Source: Haemonchus contortus (lineage: Eukaryota; Nematoda; Chromadorea; Rhabditida; Trichostrongylidae). From it: 64,000 bases of DNA. Position numbers and translations under genes: made by a program. Location of the stretch: NCBI GenBank assembly GCA_000469685.2, contig LS997562.1, positions 11,385,514 through 11,449,513 of the forward strand, written 5' to 3'. Position 1 is the first letter of the stretch; every line of letters starts with the position of its first letter. The notes below the pieces were generated by a model, which saw only the letters and a list, made by a program, of their open reading frames with translations, did no database searches and was not told the origin of the DNA. Shown piece by piece: positions 1-12,060 of this stretch.

Positions 1-131
1 GCGGTAACTGACTGAAACTGTCAGAAGGATCTTCTGTCAATAGAAAGGAAATTGAAACGTAAACAATTGAGATGCTCATTTTCGATTAGTAAGGGATAAT
101 GTGTTGAGGCATTTATCATTCCCGTGTGAGG

Positions 132-386
132 TATGCGCCTATGCATTCGACTTCAATTCAGAATCGTGGTGGCGTATTTAATGCATGTAGGCTTATACAA
201 TGACTTGAGGTGGTCATCCGATGTAGAAGTCAGTGCTCTCATCCTCTCAGACGAGTCTGGTAGCAAACAATCGGACCCGTAGGGGTAGGAGGCTTGATCG
301 GCTTAGGTGGATATCGATCCAGGATTTGAACCCGCGTCCATGGGCGGATGAAGTGCGCGACTTGCCACTACACCACCTCTGCCCAA
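132..386 (-). repeat. tRNA-derived SINE copy
   Basis: Member of the family described in the findings. Minus-sense: the tRNA-like head (complement of CCACTACACCACCTC) is at the right end, a conserved body (AGACGAGTCTGG) in the middle and the tail at the left. Confidence 0.8.
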
Positions 387-1891
387 TTTCGATCAATAGC
401 AAAAATATGGATTGAGGTACCTTCCATTGCTAAGGAATCTCGGCATGTACTCATTCATTGGCGGTTCCTTTTTTTGGATAACACTATCTTAACTTTGGAA
501 AAGGGATTGTCCCGTTGCAGTAGAGCAGTCATTGGTCGAAGGTGAGTTTCGTTAGGTGCTCGAAGCCGGTGCTTGCTCCACGTCCAGATAGTTTCTCAGC
601 CGACATTGGCAATTATGTAGTATGAAAAAACAATTATAAAATAACACCTCGGATAAGGTTCCTTCATAGTTGTGAATTACAGTGCTTGAAAAATTACCCT
701 AAATATTAAATAAGTAGTATCCCTACTAATGTAAGCCCTCGTCTCGGCCCCTCTCTAACCTGTCGTTCTGTTATGATATTCTGCATTACCTGAAGAAGCA
801 TGCACTGGTCACGCCTGGGCAGATTCGGGATGGGCGCAGCGTGTGCAAGATCAATAGAGCACAGAAATAGCGGAGCATCTTCTAGGGTGAGAGCGAGATG
901 CAACTAAGTGGGCTGGGGCAAAACTTCTTAATCTGCTTCCACAACAGTTGTGAAAATGAGCCAAGGTGAATGGAACATATCTGGGGCATAATAGTCAGAC
1001 AGGTTCTAACCGTCAGTTCAAGGCCACAGACGAGCTGAAGGCAGTTATCGAAGTATGGAGAGCAATCGATGATGAACATCTTCGAAGCCTAGTTTCTAGT
1101 ATGCCACTTAGGCTCTTTGATGTTGCTCTTAAACAAGGAGTAGCTACAGATCATTAAGTGTTGCACATATGCCATGAACGTTAATAGATCATTCACTTTC
1201 TCAGGGTGACTTTATAATTGTGAAACGGTGCAAAAGTTGACACTATCTTTTGAAAATTCATAAAAAAAATTTGAGGTGAAGGATATTGCGACCAAAATTT
1301 GAATACGGAGGTACATTGTGATGAGGAATCTTCCAGTGTTTGCCGAAAAATTCCATTCTGGCTGCTTTCTCCAGAATCTTGAAAATCGAGGGTGACCTTA
1401 TAATTATGAAACGCACTGTAGTATGGCCTCAGAAGATTGCAAAAATGCGAAATTTGCATTCAAATCAACAAGTTTACCGTAAAACGGATGAGGTGTCCAT
1501 CAAGATAGTAGTAGAACGTATTCAGTGCTCCAATCAGTAGAACGGCACCGACAAGCAGTTTCTTTTTCCGCATAACGAAGAATAGGCATTTTTGAATGAT
1601 GACCTTAATGGAATAATATGTAAAATGGTTCTGAATTAATGTGCATACATTCAATGTCGTACTGGAGAGTATTCTTATTGATATCATTATATCAGTGAAT
1701 CACAGGATATTAATGAAGCTTTGGCATTAGTTAGCTCAGCATTGGACTGCGTCTTTATGCTCCCAGACCGTTCAGGGAACAGTTAACCGTTTTCGGAGAA
1801 ATGGAAGGCACTGGGTGGGTGAAAATTCGATATTTATTTCTCGGACCACATTTTTTTAGTGCTCCACTTGCCACTAAACCATTTCAAAGCA

Positions 1892-2029
1892 CACTCCACG
1901 AAGCTTAGTTTTCTACCTTACCTTATGTAATAACCCCAGTCATAACTCCTCTCTGATTGCAAGTCAGAAAAGCCAGACACTCCAGGAAGCTTAGTTTTTT
2001 ACCTTACCTTATGTAATAACCCCAGTCAT
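1892..2029. repeat. Local direct duplication, about 50-bp units
   Basis: The stretch around GAAGCTTAGTTTTCTACC at 1892-1943 recurs at about 1978-2029 with two mismatches; the spacing is about 86 bp. Confidence 0.8.
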
Positions 2030-2399
2030 TTTTCCCTTCAAAAATGCCGAAGACCACCTTCGGATAGGTTGTTTACGCTCATAGGAAGTACAGTGAGCCA
2101 AACTGTGAACTTGCCTTATTTACTCACTTATTTTTTCCAATTATTAACTTTTCCTTTAATAGACTGATAGATATTCTATCTTGAAATTCCCCCTCGCACG
2201 GGTGATCCCCTTCCACCGATGAAATCGCCGTCAAATCCAGCCGGTACTAGCAAGTCTGAGCCATAGCGTCAATGTTCGACAAATTTGCTCTAAATAACGA
2301 CTCGCAGAATTCGGAGCCAAAGTCAGGAACGTAAAATCCACTCAATGTCCTCACAAATACTGGTGTAAATTTATAAATGTCCTCCCGGATGCACCTGTT

Positions 2400-4720
2400 G
2401 GTATTCCTTACACTGGCGAATGATTCAAGCTGAATTTTTCATGCAAAAGAGGCGTCTCGAGTTCGCCGAAGTATATGCTTCAACTCCTTCGGTCTCAGAC
2501 AAAAATGACGAACGATTTATTAACAAAGTCGAGGCAATCAGCTACATTAGAGAATATTTGAAGCGAAGTTTATGCAGTCATTGTCCTCTCTTGTGGCTGT
2601 GCACCTACTCGTGCTCCTGAAGGAACTGGGAAGGGAAATGGTCGAAGAGCTTCATCACTCTCATTCTACTCATCCAACGGCCTGATTGTTGCTGAAACTT
2701 TTTCCCAAGAAACGATTCGGGCTAAAGGGGACCTGGAGATTGGACGGCCAAAACCTTCCTAGCAGAAAGACCATGTGTGCGAGCCTCACTTCCATAAGAG
2801 GTGTTACAAAGCTTTCAGGATATAATAATGGGAGTGGCACTCGTATGATGGCACTGTTACCACCCAGAGAAATCAGCATAGAAAAAAACGCATCTCTGTT
2901 CGTACGCTAACGTTAATGGCAGAATGGAGAAAGCAAAAGTTTGAAAAGATTAACGACTGGAACGACGAATTCCTCAGCATACACAGTACTGTACAAATTA
3001 CACAGTTTAATAGTCACTCACCCATGGCCTCCGCAAAAACAGCGACCGAGTCATGCAAAATGCAATAGACAAAATGAAGATTTGTAATGTTCGATATCAA
3101 CTGGCTTACGAGCGTAGGCAGATAGCTCGACTCCGACATCCCGAGGGGTAAGTTACGACGACACCGCAAGAAGCTACGGCCAATGCAATTACGTTCTTCA
3201 ACAGCTTCTACCAATCCGTCTGTGGCCCCTTCACCTTCTTAGGTTCTGAACCACTGGATATTTCTATCGGCAGACGAACTACGCAGAGCATGTAGTAGGA
3301 ACCGTGGTAACACCTGGCCTGGTGCCGAAGGAATCCCACCTAGAGTAACAAGATGTCTACTGCTATATACATACATCTACATCCACATGTCTACATGTTT
3401 TTCAACTTCCAACTGTATACAAAGTTCATATGCGTGCATTCTTACCGTATGGGAGAGTTGTCTATGAAATGACTGCTTTCATAGTCCGCGACTCGTCCCG
3501 CGAGCGCGGCGGCAAGGGGGACTACTCGGCCGGCGGTATCGACCAGGTTGTAAACAAGGGGCAAGCGCCGCCCCGTGTCATTCAGGAACGAATTGGCTGC
3601 TTTCAAGTCCGCGGTTCAGCCTGCTAGCGGGCTGAACCGCGGACTATGAAAGCAGCCAATTCGTTCCTGAATAACAAGCAGGCTTCAAAGGTGCCTTCTA
3701 CACTCGTGATCACATTATGTCCGTGAATTGACTATTAGAAAAATTCCGAGATTTGGTCAACTTCCAAGAAGCTTTTGATACCGTTACGATTGTATTCCGC
3801 TGGAAGGTCATTCAGTTTACCTGCTTTAAGGAGAACTAGACTACTTGCAAAAAAAGTGTCCGGCAAAATGATCCATTATCTTGTTCGCATCCATTCTGCC
3901 GTACAAATGCGCCTTGGGACGATTAAGGATACTCCATTGATGACATCATCTTAACTACCTGACGATGTTTTCAAGTGCTCGCCAACTCATGGTAGGTTGC
4001 AAGCCATGCTCAACGAATTCAATGAAGCTACTGAGCTGTTAGGACTTGGAGTGAATGGCAGTGAAACCAAATGGATGTCCAATTCCCAACGGACATGATA
4101 CTTACTGAACGAATCAGAAAACGTATTGGTATAGTTATTCTTGTGTTTAGTCCAATTTGCATGCTATCCTCACGGACAAGAAACCAATAGAAGCATCAGT
4201 GCAGCATGGAACATCAAAAGGAAAGAAAGTTTAAGTTCTGTTGAAGAGCCGAACGACTCTTCTTTAAATTCCCCCACACATGCTTAATGTCCGGTTTTTG
4301 TATGGATGTGAAATGTTGGCTTCAACGGTAACGGTACAGAATCGTATCGAAAAAATGTTAACGACTTCTGGAGCGCCAGATAGTTCTAAGCCTTAGCGAC
4401 AAAGTATAAAAGCATAGAACGATACGAGAACGGACTAAACTCAAAAACGGTCGAAGGTCGAAAGCGGATCTACGCCAATAAATTAATGAAAAGAGACGGC
4501 CAGACACGATGGGAGGTCAGGTTAATGGATTGGGAGCCCTATGGAAGCAGATCAAATGAACAATCGAGAATGTGATGAGAAAATGATAAGGACAGTCGCA
4601 GGCGTGGGCTGGAAAAGATTCAGAGCATGGCACATTTCTCTGTTTACGGGAGATGAATGGGGGAAATAAATAAGTCAGCAAATTTGATTGATGCAGGTCA
4701 GATATAAAGTCAAGTTTCAT
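2400..4720 (+). pseudogene. Degenerate RTE-like non-LTR retrotransposon
   Basis: Frames broken by stops and shifts keep endonuclease and reverse-transcriptase traces in the right order: an EVYASTPS segment near 2465 (endonuclease VYAPT-type motif), LVNFQEAFDTV near 3755 (RT motif A, usually FxDFxxAFD), IDDIILTT near 3935 (catalytic xxDD motif), QAMLNEFNEATELLGLGVNG near 4000 (segment after the catalytic motif), and a distal relic near 4500-4660. The catalytic Asp in motif A is read as Asn. Clearly inactive. Exact ends not visible; a MITE at 3473-3655 interrupts it. Confidence 0.65.
3473..3655. mobile_element. MITE with 18-bp perfect terminal inverted repeats
   Basis: CTGCTTTCATAGTCCGCG at 3473-3490 recurs as its exact reverse complement at 3638-3655 (183 bp). 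The right part is itself a long near-palindrome (3577-3675): its inner arm repeats the end with one base missing. The interior is GC-rich, unlike the flanks. No transposase frame. Confidence 0.75.
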
Positions 4721-4998
4721 AAGACCAAAAGAAGGAAGGTGGTCTGTAGAAAGCTTTGAACGTGATCAAGTGGGTCTTGGTTCGAGAGCAAGAAAGAACC
4801 AAGATATCAGCTTTCTGGGACGAAAACAGCATTATCGTTTCGCAGCTGCAGAAGCCTTTGCAACCCCAACTTATAGTTACAGTTGTTCGCATGGCAAATG
4901 GGCTCTGCGTAATGCAAAGACATTTTCAGAGTGCGGCCTTCCTCTCGAGATTTTAGGCGATTCCCCGATCCTCTGACCAGTTGTGAAACATCATTTAC

Positions 4999-5204
4999 CG
5001 CGATGATGGCTGCTGAAGGTTGTATTCTCGAAAGCTCGTCGATTGAGTGAAAATTCTGCTCTGTCTGGGTGTATTTACGGTTTTTGAACACGCTCTGAAA
5101 ATCCTCAAAGGCTGATGGCTTCGGCTTCGTTGACTTCTTCGAAGTCTTATTAACTTCTTTCAAATCCGCGTCATCGTGGGTATCTATCATTCTCAGCATG
5201 AGAA
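4999..5204 (-). CDS. Possible coding exon, unrecognised
   Basis: Between the acceptor TTTGTTTTCATAG and the donor GCG|GTAAAT the frame encodes about 66 charged residues (KKSTKPKPSAFEDFQSVFKN is a sample) with worm-like codon use. No flanking exon could be attached and I see no domain. It lies beside retrotransposon debris. Confidence 0.28.
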
Positions 5205-5507
5205 CTATGAAAACAAAGGTTCGCTAGACCTTTTTCGACCTCCAACAAGTGCGCGAACTTTACCCTCTTTGGTAAGAGCCGTTTTCATTCACATGTGAAA
5301 ACTGGAGGTATACTGGTAAGTGTAAGACGATTGCTGATGCATTTTTATCCGAGCTGGTGTCTACACAATACCCTTTGATTGTCAGGAGCGTTCCCACGTC
5401 ATTGATGTAAGAAATTGTGCAAACTGCTGAAAGGTGATTTATGATCTTCTCAGGATACTTTTTCTCGGATCACATGAAGTCTAAAAAAAGTCGAATTCCT
5501 GGCACCA

Positions 5508-5770
5508 TCACTAAGGGATGGTCCACACATTCGACTTCCATTCAGATTCGTAATGGACATTTGAATACGTATGTGGCTATAAAATGACTGTGGTAGCCAA
5601 GCGATGTATAATTCTGTGCTTTTACCCTCCCAGGCGGGCCTAGCATTAATAAACTGACATCGAAGGGATTGGGAGGGAAGGGGGTAGGTCTAGGTTTAGG
5701 CAATCGAGGATTCGATCCCAGACCATGCTTTGTGACAAGGCGCCAATTGCTCCTACACCGCCTGCGCCCC
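5508..5770 (-). repeat. tRNA-derived SINE copy
   Basis: Same family, full length: left tail ACACATTCGACTTCCATTCAG, right head complement ACACCGCCTGCGCC. Confidence 0.75.
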
Positions 5771-8700
5771 TTAGTTATATACATATTTGCCTATTTCCTG
5801 TGCTCCTCCCCTGACTGAAACGGTACCTGATCTTTGACCGTAGTGCGGGTGGTGTCGTAACAAGTAAGGCGTCACTAGCTCCTTTCACTCAGACCGTGCA
5901 AACAGACGCCGCACCGCCCACCACTTTCCAATAATTTCTCCCGGAACCGTTCCCTATTCAAAGGGTGGGGAATCTGCCGAAACGTTTTGCCCTCTTCATT
6001 GTTTACCCCCGTGAGTAGATATTATCTCATTTCGTTATGCACTCATAAACGCTGCTCGTCGTTGATGTCTCCGCTCGAAAAACCAGTCTCAGTAGCAGCC
6101 GTGGTGGCTAACGTCAATTGCGCAAGAATCTCGCCCCGCAAGAAACGAGTTCCGTCAGTGGCTTCGTTTCACGTCGTTTCCCATTGACTGACTCCACAGA
6201 CATGAACGTCGCCTCCACTTTTCCCACTTAGATCTGTTATCTGTGCAGGGAATTCGTGGCCCATCTGGGGGCATTGCTCACTGGAGTGGGCATCTTTACA
6301 CTGCTGACCTCTGCATTAAACATATGTCTGAACTGCCGCCCAGGCATTTCCTCAGTGTTTCGGTGACTAATCATTCCCACCAAAACTTCGCCGTAGTGTA
6401 TCGGACACCACCTTTCTCGATATTTACCATTCGCTCGTTGTTGATGTTTGTTAGAGTAATCTTGCGTCAACATAGTCACAATAAAGTTGTAGCTGGTTCG
6501 CTAGGTTCTTTCATTGCTATCCAAAAGGTCTTTTCCAAACAGTACATCAGGTCCTTTACATAGATATCAATAGGGCGGGTCTTTTCATAGGCGAACCTAG
6601 AGTCAATGATTCCGTACCCAATCATTTTATTGGTTCTCACTCATACTTTACTTTGAACTCCATTTTTTATTTTGCTTTTTTACCTTTTTTTACTTTATTT
6701 TATTTTATTTATTTCCCGTACATTTTTACGTTTTTTCTTTCAGTTTTCTTCTTTTCCTTTGATGCTTAAAAAAAATATTCCGTCCCGATCTTGCAAGATT
6801 TTCCTTGAAGTCGGCGAACGGACCCTTTTTTCCTTCTTTTTCAGGAGGGAAATTTCTCTTCTCACTAACTTTTCCCCATATTCAACTTACCGGGCTCAAC
6901 CATGCCCCTTCCAGGAGTCCCATTTTCTTCAAAAAAGTTATTCTTTCTTAAGAAGCAACCTAGGTAGAAATGAATTTGGAATCCGATTCTTTGAGCAAGT
7001 TATTCCCCAAATCCCATTCAGAATACCTGAATGAACGGTGATAAGCCCTAGAGGTTACTGTAGACAAAAAGTGAGAACCTGTAGACTTAGCCACGACATT
7101 TTTCCCCTTTCAATCATAGAGCAGTGGAATGCTTTGGATCCAGTCAATTTTATTGCCGTCTATTAAATGTTTTTTGTCAGTAGCTAAACTCGTTTCAACC
7201 TCTGAAAACGCATTTGTACGACTTTTGAACCTTCTGCTATGTTAGTTTGACTTAGGATTCCGAAAAACTTCCTGCATGAGGTGGAATAAATTGCCTTGAC
7301 CCAAATAAGCCTACGTTTATGCCCGGCACTTATCTAGATGGTTCGTGTCTGAGCATGGTGTTGTTTTTCAATTTCAAAGTATTTCATGATTTTCTCCATC
7401 AAAAAGAAAAGACAAGACGAATTTTTCATAGTCGTAGAAGTCCAAAGAAACACAACACGGGCAGCCCTTCTTCTATGCTTGAAAAGGTGCACAAGGGGGA
7501 TGGAGGTGGGGTGGATGCGATCGGGTTTTCCGGCTATCTCTGAGCATTGGAGTGAAGAGCGCTTAATCCAAAATCATAGCCTTCAATTGCTTCCAACCCA
7601 TCTTAATCCTACCCCACACACTCCTCTCCTTATCCAGTTAAATTCAGAGAAGAAACGAGAGGACAGTAATTCAAATGTCTATTACCTTCGGAGGCTCTGA
7701 TACGGGCTGCTAGGCAAATATGGGTATGCCTAGGTAGGTATCCGTGCGCGATTCTTTATGAAGTAAGTTTTGTTCTGCCCCCACTTGGCCATACCCCATT
7801 TCTGTTTTGTCTCAGCAGTAAATGAAGCATAGGAAACTATGATGCTAGATTAGCAACCTTTAAAAGGTCCTTTAAATTGATCCGTTTTCTCAGAAACTCA
7901 TGATCTGAGCTTTCTTTCTGCCTGCCTATTGATCCACAAAAAGAGTTAGGTTTGAAACCTTCATACGTCCTTGCACCCACTGGTTCCTATTCAAATAACC
8001 TCTCCTGGTTGACGTCCCACATTCCAATGAACCTGATTCCTCGTCACTCGTTCCATCCCACCCTAAACGACGACTTTTTTCCTGACACTTGGGTGTGTGT
8101 GAAGACGACTTTCGTACGTATCGATCGAACTTCGCGTTTCGACGACTGGTTTCGAATCGATTTTACCTTCATACCATCTTGTCTTCATCACCTTTTAGGA
8201 ATTCCGCTTGACGGACATCATTTTGACATTTCGTCATAGAACCTTCGGGAATTCCAATATTAAGAAAGGGGTGTTGGGGCCATTGCGGGGTATGTTTTCC
8301 GAAATTATCTCTATCGTCTCATTTTGACTAATATTTGTGTCTGACTATCATTAATCATCGCTAAAACAAACGCCCATTTCATGGTATTATCAGTGAAGTT
8401 CAGCGTGACGCTTTTCCACGAGGTCTGGCTATCTTCAGTGTCACTTCCGGGGAACTGGCGCATTCCTCAGGGCGGAATCGTATGGTGGTAGCCATCATAG
8501 CCGGATAATCGGCGATTGAGATCACCGCAGATTTCTCGACATGGCTTCCTGCACGTTTTGCCCGCTTATGAAACCAGTCCCTCCTCCCTTTCCTTTTTAC
8601 ACTTTCATTTGTTCAATAAATCAAATCAATCGTCATTCCTTGTTAAGTTCATTCGCTCACCACTCTATCAATCATCCATTCTTTCTTCATTTCTTATACT

Positions 8701-9195
8701 TTCATTAAAAGATTCATTCATCCTCTCTTTCCTTCCTTCTTTCTTGAATTGAGAGAGAAATCGTACTCTTGGTCGAGTGTTACACCCAACTTCAAAAGTC
8801 AGCACTTGAATTTGAGATCACCGGAAAAGTCCGAAGGCTCCAGAAAAACACTTGGGTCCCCATATGGAGAAAATGGTTCTCGAAAGAAGAGGTTGGACGA
8901 GAATCCCAATCAGTGGGAATGGTTTTCGAAAGTTCGAGCACTAGACTTTTCCTCGAAACGTTCTGAACTGAGTGGTCTGGGCGATATACGATCAAGGGCT
9001 CAATCTGAGGTCCATAGATCTGTAGCGGCGTTACTGGTGGCACAGCCTATTACGACCAGTGCTCCACAGACACGGTTACTTTAGAACTGGATGTTCCATG
9101 GAACCAACTAGCCTTTTATTCATTCCTCAAAGGTTGACATTGTTTTCGTGGTTCAGTGGCTCCGAGTGTTGTTGTAAGGATCGCCCATGGAGCCT
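5771..9195. other. Noncoding stretch, no gene seen
   Basis: T-rich (6655-6770) and pyrimidine-rich (8560-8750) tracts give weak open frames made of Phe, Leu and Ser. I see no domain, no paired splice sites with coding content and no RNA gene. Confidence 0.5.
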
Positions 9196-9466
9196 TCAAC
9201 TCTTTTTCTGAGAGGTTTTGTACTCTTTCACTGCACTGGCACTGTAAAGTCGGGTTTGTTGCCAAACAAGATATCTTTCTGGTTGGCGCTGTTCTCCAGC
9301 TGTGTCCTTTGTGCCCGAAGCATTACGTCGATATTCATAAACATCCCCACTGTACATTCGGCCTCCTTCCAGACTGGTTCCAGCAGTGCTTTCTGAGAAG
9401 CTTTGAGGGTTCGTTTTCACACACCAACGCTTCCCGTTCTTCCCGTTCTACATTTGCATCATCATG
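9196..9466 (-). CDS. Possible coding exon, unrecognised
   Basis: An open frame from the acceptor-like AAATGTAG to a TGA encodes about 90 polar, coding-like residues (for example SGDVYEYRRN and RYLVWQQTRLYSASAVKEY) with no low-complexity bias. It could be the last exon of the minus-strand gene at 10.6-11.2 kb. I found no phase-proven link and no known domain. Confidence 0.25.
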
Positions 9467-9714
9467 AAGTTGAGAAATCCATGAAAACGATGGCTTGCGC
9501 CGTCCTCTTCTGCCTCCGAAGTGATCCTCTCAGTGATGATCAACCTCTATCTATCAAGTACCGAATACAGTATCAATCCTCCTATATCACCCTGAACTTG
9601 ACAAATCTTTTGTGAAAACACTCCTTTCACAAATTTTCTCGGTGAAGGATTCTAATTTTTATAATCATTCTGAAATTTTTTTTGTCATTTGATAACTCGA
9701 ACTGTTCTACTACT

Positions 9715-9930
9715 TCATCTCACCTTACCAACTCTCACCTACCTTATTATACTTTACCTTACCTTATCTCACATAACCTCATCTCACACGACTTGACTCA
9801 CCTAACCTTGCCTTACATGCCTCACCATATCTCACCTAAACTCGCTTCACCTTACCTTGCCTTGCATTTCTTTACCTTACCGTGCTATACCTTACCTAAC
9901 CATACTTTAACTTTTGCCATCTTACCACAC
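9715..9930. repeat. Degenerate CTTAC/CTCAC-rich simple repeat
   Basis: About 215 bp of imperfect five-base units (CTTAC, CTCAC, CCTAA) on the plus strand. It generates a spurious open frame rich in Leu, Pro, His and Thr. Confidence 0.8.
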
Positions 9931-10617
9931 CAAAAGGCAGCTAAAAGATTGCTTTGATAGCCGCAGTAAAAAAACGGCAGCAAACAAGTAGACAAAGTTG
10001 TAAGCAAATCAATATTTGATAAAAAGTCAAACGGTTCAGCATAAGTGTGTGCCACACATTCATCTATTACTGAAAGTCTAGCTCAATATTTAAATGGTTT
10101 CTTTGATGTTACTGTTGCCATGATACCACCTAATTTTAGAAATTAAATTAGAAATGATGACAATTTGGACCGATTGTAATGTCACCCAACTTGTATTACA
10201 GTGTTTTTGTCTATTTCCTTTAGACCATAGGTTATCCATAGGTTGACGAAAGTGCAAGCCTTAAATCATATCATTAACATTTTAACTTGTCGTCAAGTAT
10301 AGTTACTTTTTTGGAAGTGTGTTCCTCTTAGCCCTTCACTACTACTCCAGCAGCTCTATTCGAAGGTTCAGCATGCTTCAGAACATTGTTCAGCAGCTAC
10401 TGCCAGAATCTTATTTAGTACATAGTACTATTCTTCTTCGTGGACTACATTAGAGTCCTTACTTGGCAGTAGATTCTACACAATGGGTGTAGACAATACC
10501 TTTAGCTCGACTGGGCCAGCCAGCGAATCCTCTCAGTCATGGTAATCAAAAGGGAAACTGGCATAATAGTAGCAAAAGTTGCTCCCTCCCTCTCACACCT
10601 ACCCCCTCGCCCTCCCC

Positions 10618-11228
10618 CTACGTACTCCCATTCCCCAACTTTTGCCAAGGTAAGCAAATTTTGCTGAAAAAAAAACTGTCTCTCTCCTTTTATGTTGACT
10701 AGGGGGATAGCACTTCATGGCTAAGGCGAAGTTTACTCACTCTGCAATTTCAAGATTCACTACAGTCAATTCCCATAGTCGAGATGTTCCAGTACATAAA
10801 CAGTTTTGACCACTATAAGACTGTCTGAGAAATCAGTTGCTACCGAGGATTTTTTATTCAAAGAAAATACCTTTTTGTCCTCACCTGTAATGGCCGTGGA
10901 TTTCAAAGTTCCGGACCGAAACTAGCTCTGGCCAATCACGTTTCCATTCGTCGTTTGCTGTTTTATGGGTACCAGATTTGTCTGAAAGAATAAAATGAAA
11001 GCATCGAACTGGCGCTGGTTCGTGAACATTGGAAACTTTACCTTTTGCTGCTTTTATTCCTTTCCTAATAAAAGGTATTGCACTATTAACTGCGGTAGTT
11101 TTTCTTCTGATGATGTAGTTATCGTAACTAATCAATGACGTTATTATCATGAGTATGTTGATAGCTAGAACTAGTTCTCTCCCCGATAGAGCCATTAAAC
11201 TAATCCCATTATATGGGCGAATGCTCAT
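10618..11228 (-). CDS. Possible small membrane-protein gene (4 candidate exons)
   Basis: Candidate exons 11042-11228, 10885-10981, 10741-10824 and 10618-10663 join in phase and end at TAG (about 137 residues). Exon 1 begins MSIRPYNGISLMALSGRE (a second Met at residue 12 may be the true start), has a membrane segment (LVLAINILMIITSLI), then a basic RRK and a basic helix: an N-in anchored protein or mitochondrial targeting sequence. Exon 2, after the acceptor TTATTCTTTCAG, encodes DEWKRDWPELVSVRNFEIHG. The first two exons have coding-like composition and good splice sites; the last two rest on splice signals and open frame alone. I do not recognise the family. Confidence 0.4.
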
Positions 11229-11399
11229 TCATTACGGTAAGCAAAGCTATTGAAGACAGGGGGTTTCATCTCAGTGGAAACAAATGAACAGCACCGTCGG
11301 ACTAATAATTGACCTCTTCTTCTTGGCAATCCCGTTTCTGGTATGAGCTCCTAGTCGAATGCGGGAACGCATCCCGGAAACGAGATCGCTCCCAAACTT

Positions 11400-11584
11400 A
11401 ACCTATAATATTCAGAATCGCATTGGTGCTTTGAGTCCCTCTGGGGCCTACATAGAGTTACGGTAACGAGCCGATCTGTCAGTCAGTATTTGCTCGGTTG
11501 ACCCGAGTTAAGTCCTATCCGAGAATCGATCCTCGGACCATGTGTATGATAGAGCTTCCCTTGCCACTACACCACCTCCACCCA
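11400..11584 (-). repeat. Degenerate tRNA-derived SINE copy
   Basis: The head complement CCACTACACCACCTCCACCC at the right is clear; the body is diverged. It lies about 390 bp upstream of the tetraspanin start. Confidence 0.6.
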
Positions 11585-11973
11585 GTAGGTGTATCATACG
11601 AACGCCGCCGTGTTAACCAGTGACTCACTCGGTACAGATTGTTGCGTGTGTGGTTTCTACATCCAGGTCTTTCCATTTTCACCAAAAAATGTTGCTAGAC
11701 AGTAAAGAAAGAATCCAGGCCATCGAAGGTGAGGTCAAACAACTTCTGGAAGCCCACGTCTCTGCTGTTATCTGTTCCTGAAGTTTTTTGCGGGAATTTG
11801 AATTCTGAATCCTGAAATTCTCAGGTTTTCTTTTGATGAAATGGTATCTTCGAATCATTGCCGTTTGAAAGTTCCATAAATGATTCTCATCTGAGCAGGA
11901 AGCCATGGAATGGCGTTTTCCGTGAGCAATCTTTTTCGATATCCCCGGTTCTGATGAATTCTTTCTTTTTCAG

Positions 11974-12060
11974 ATGGGGACGTTCGGACTGTGGTCAGCT
12001 TATGGAGCTCTAGGGCGATCAATTAAAGCAACGTTTTTCGTCTGCAGTGTAGCAATAATT
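11974..12060 (+). CDS. tsp-15: Tetraspanin exon 1
   Basis: ATG follows directly on the acceptor CTTTCTTTTTCAG, so the first exon is probably trans-spliced. 29 codons encode a short cytosolic tail ([18 protein letters not shown]) and the first part of membrane segment 1; donor ATT|GTAAGG. Confidence 0.8.

Noticed and set aside
6672..7034. 120-codon Phe-rich frame
   Set aside because: Produced by a T-rich tract; no coding signature.
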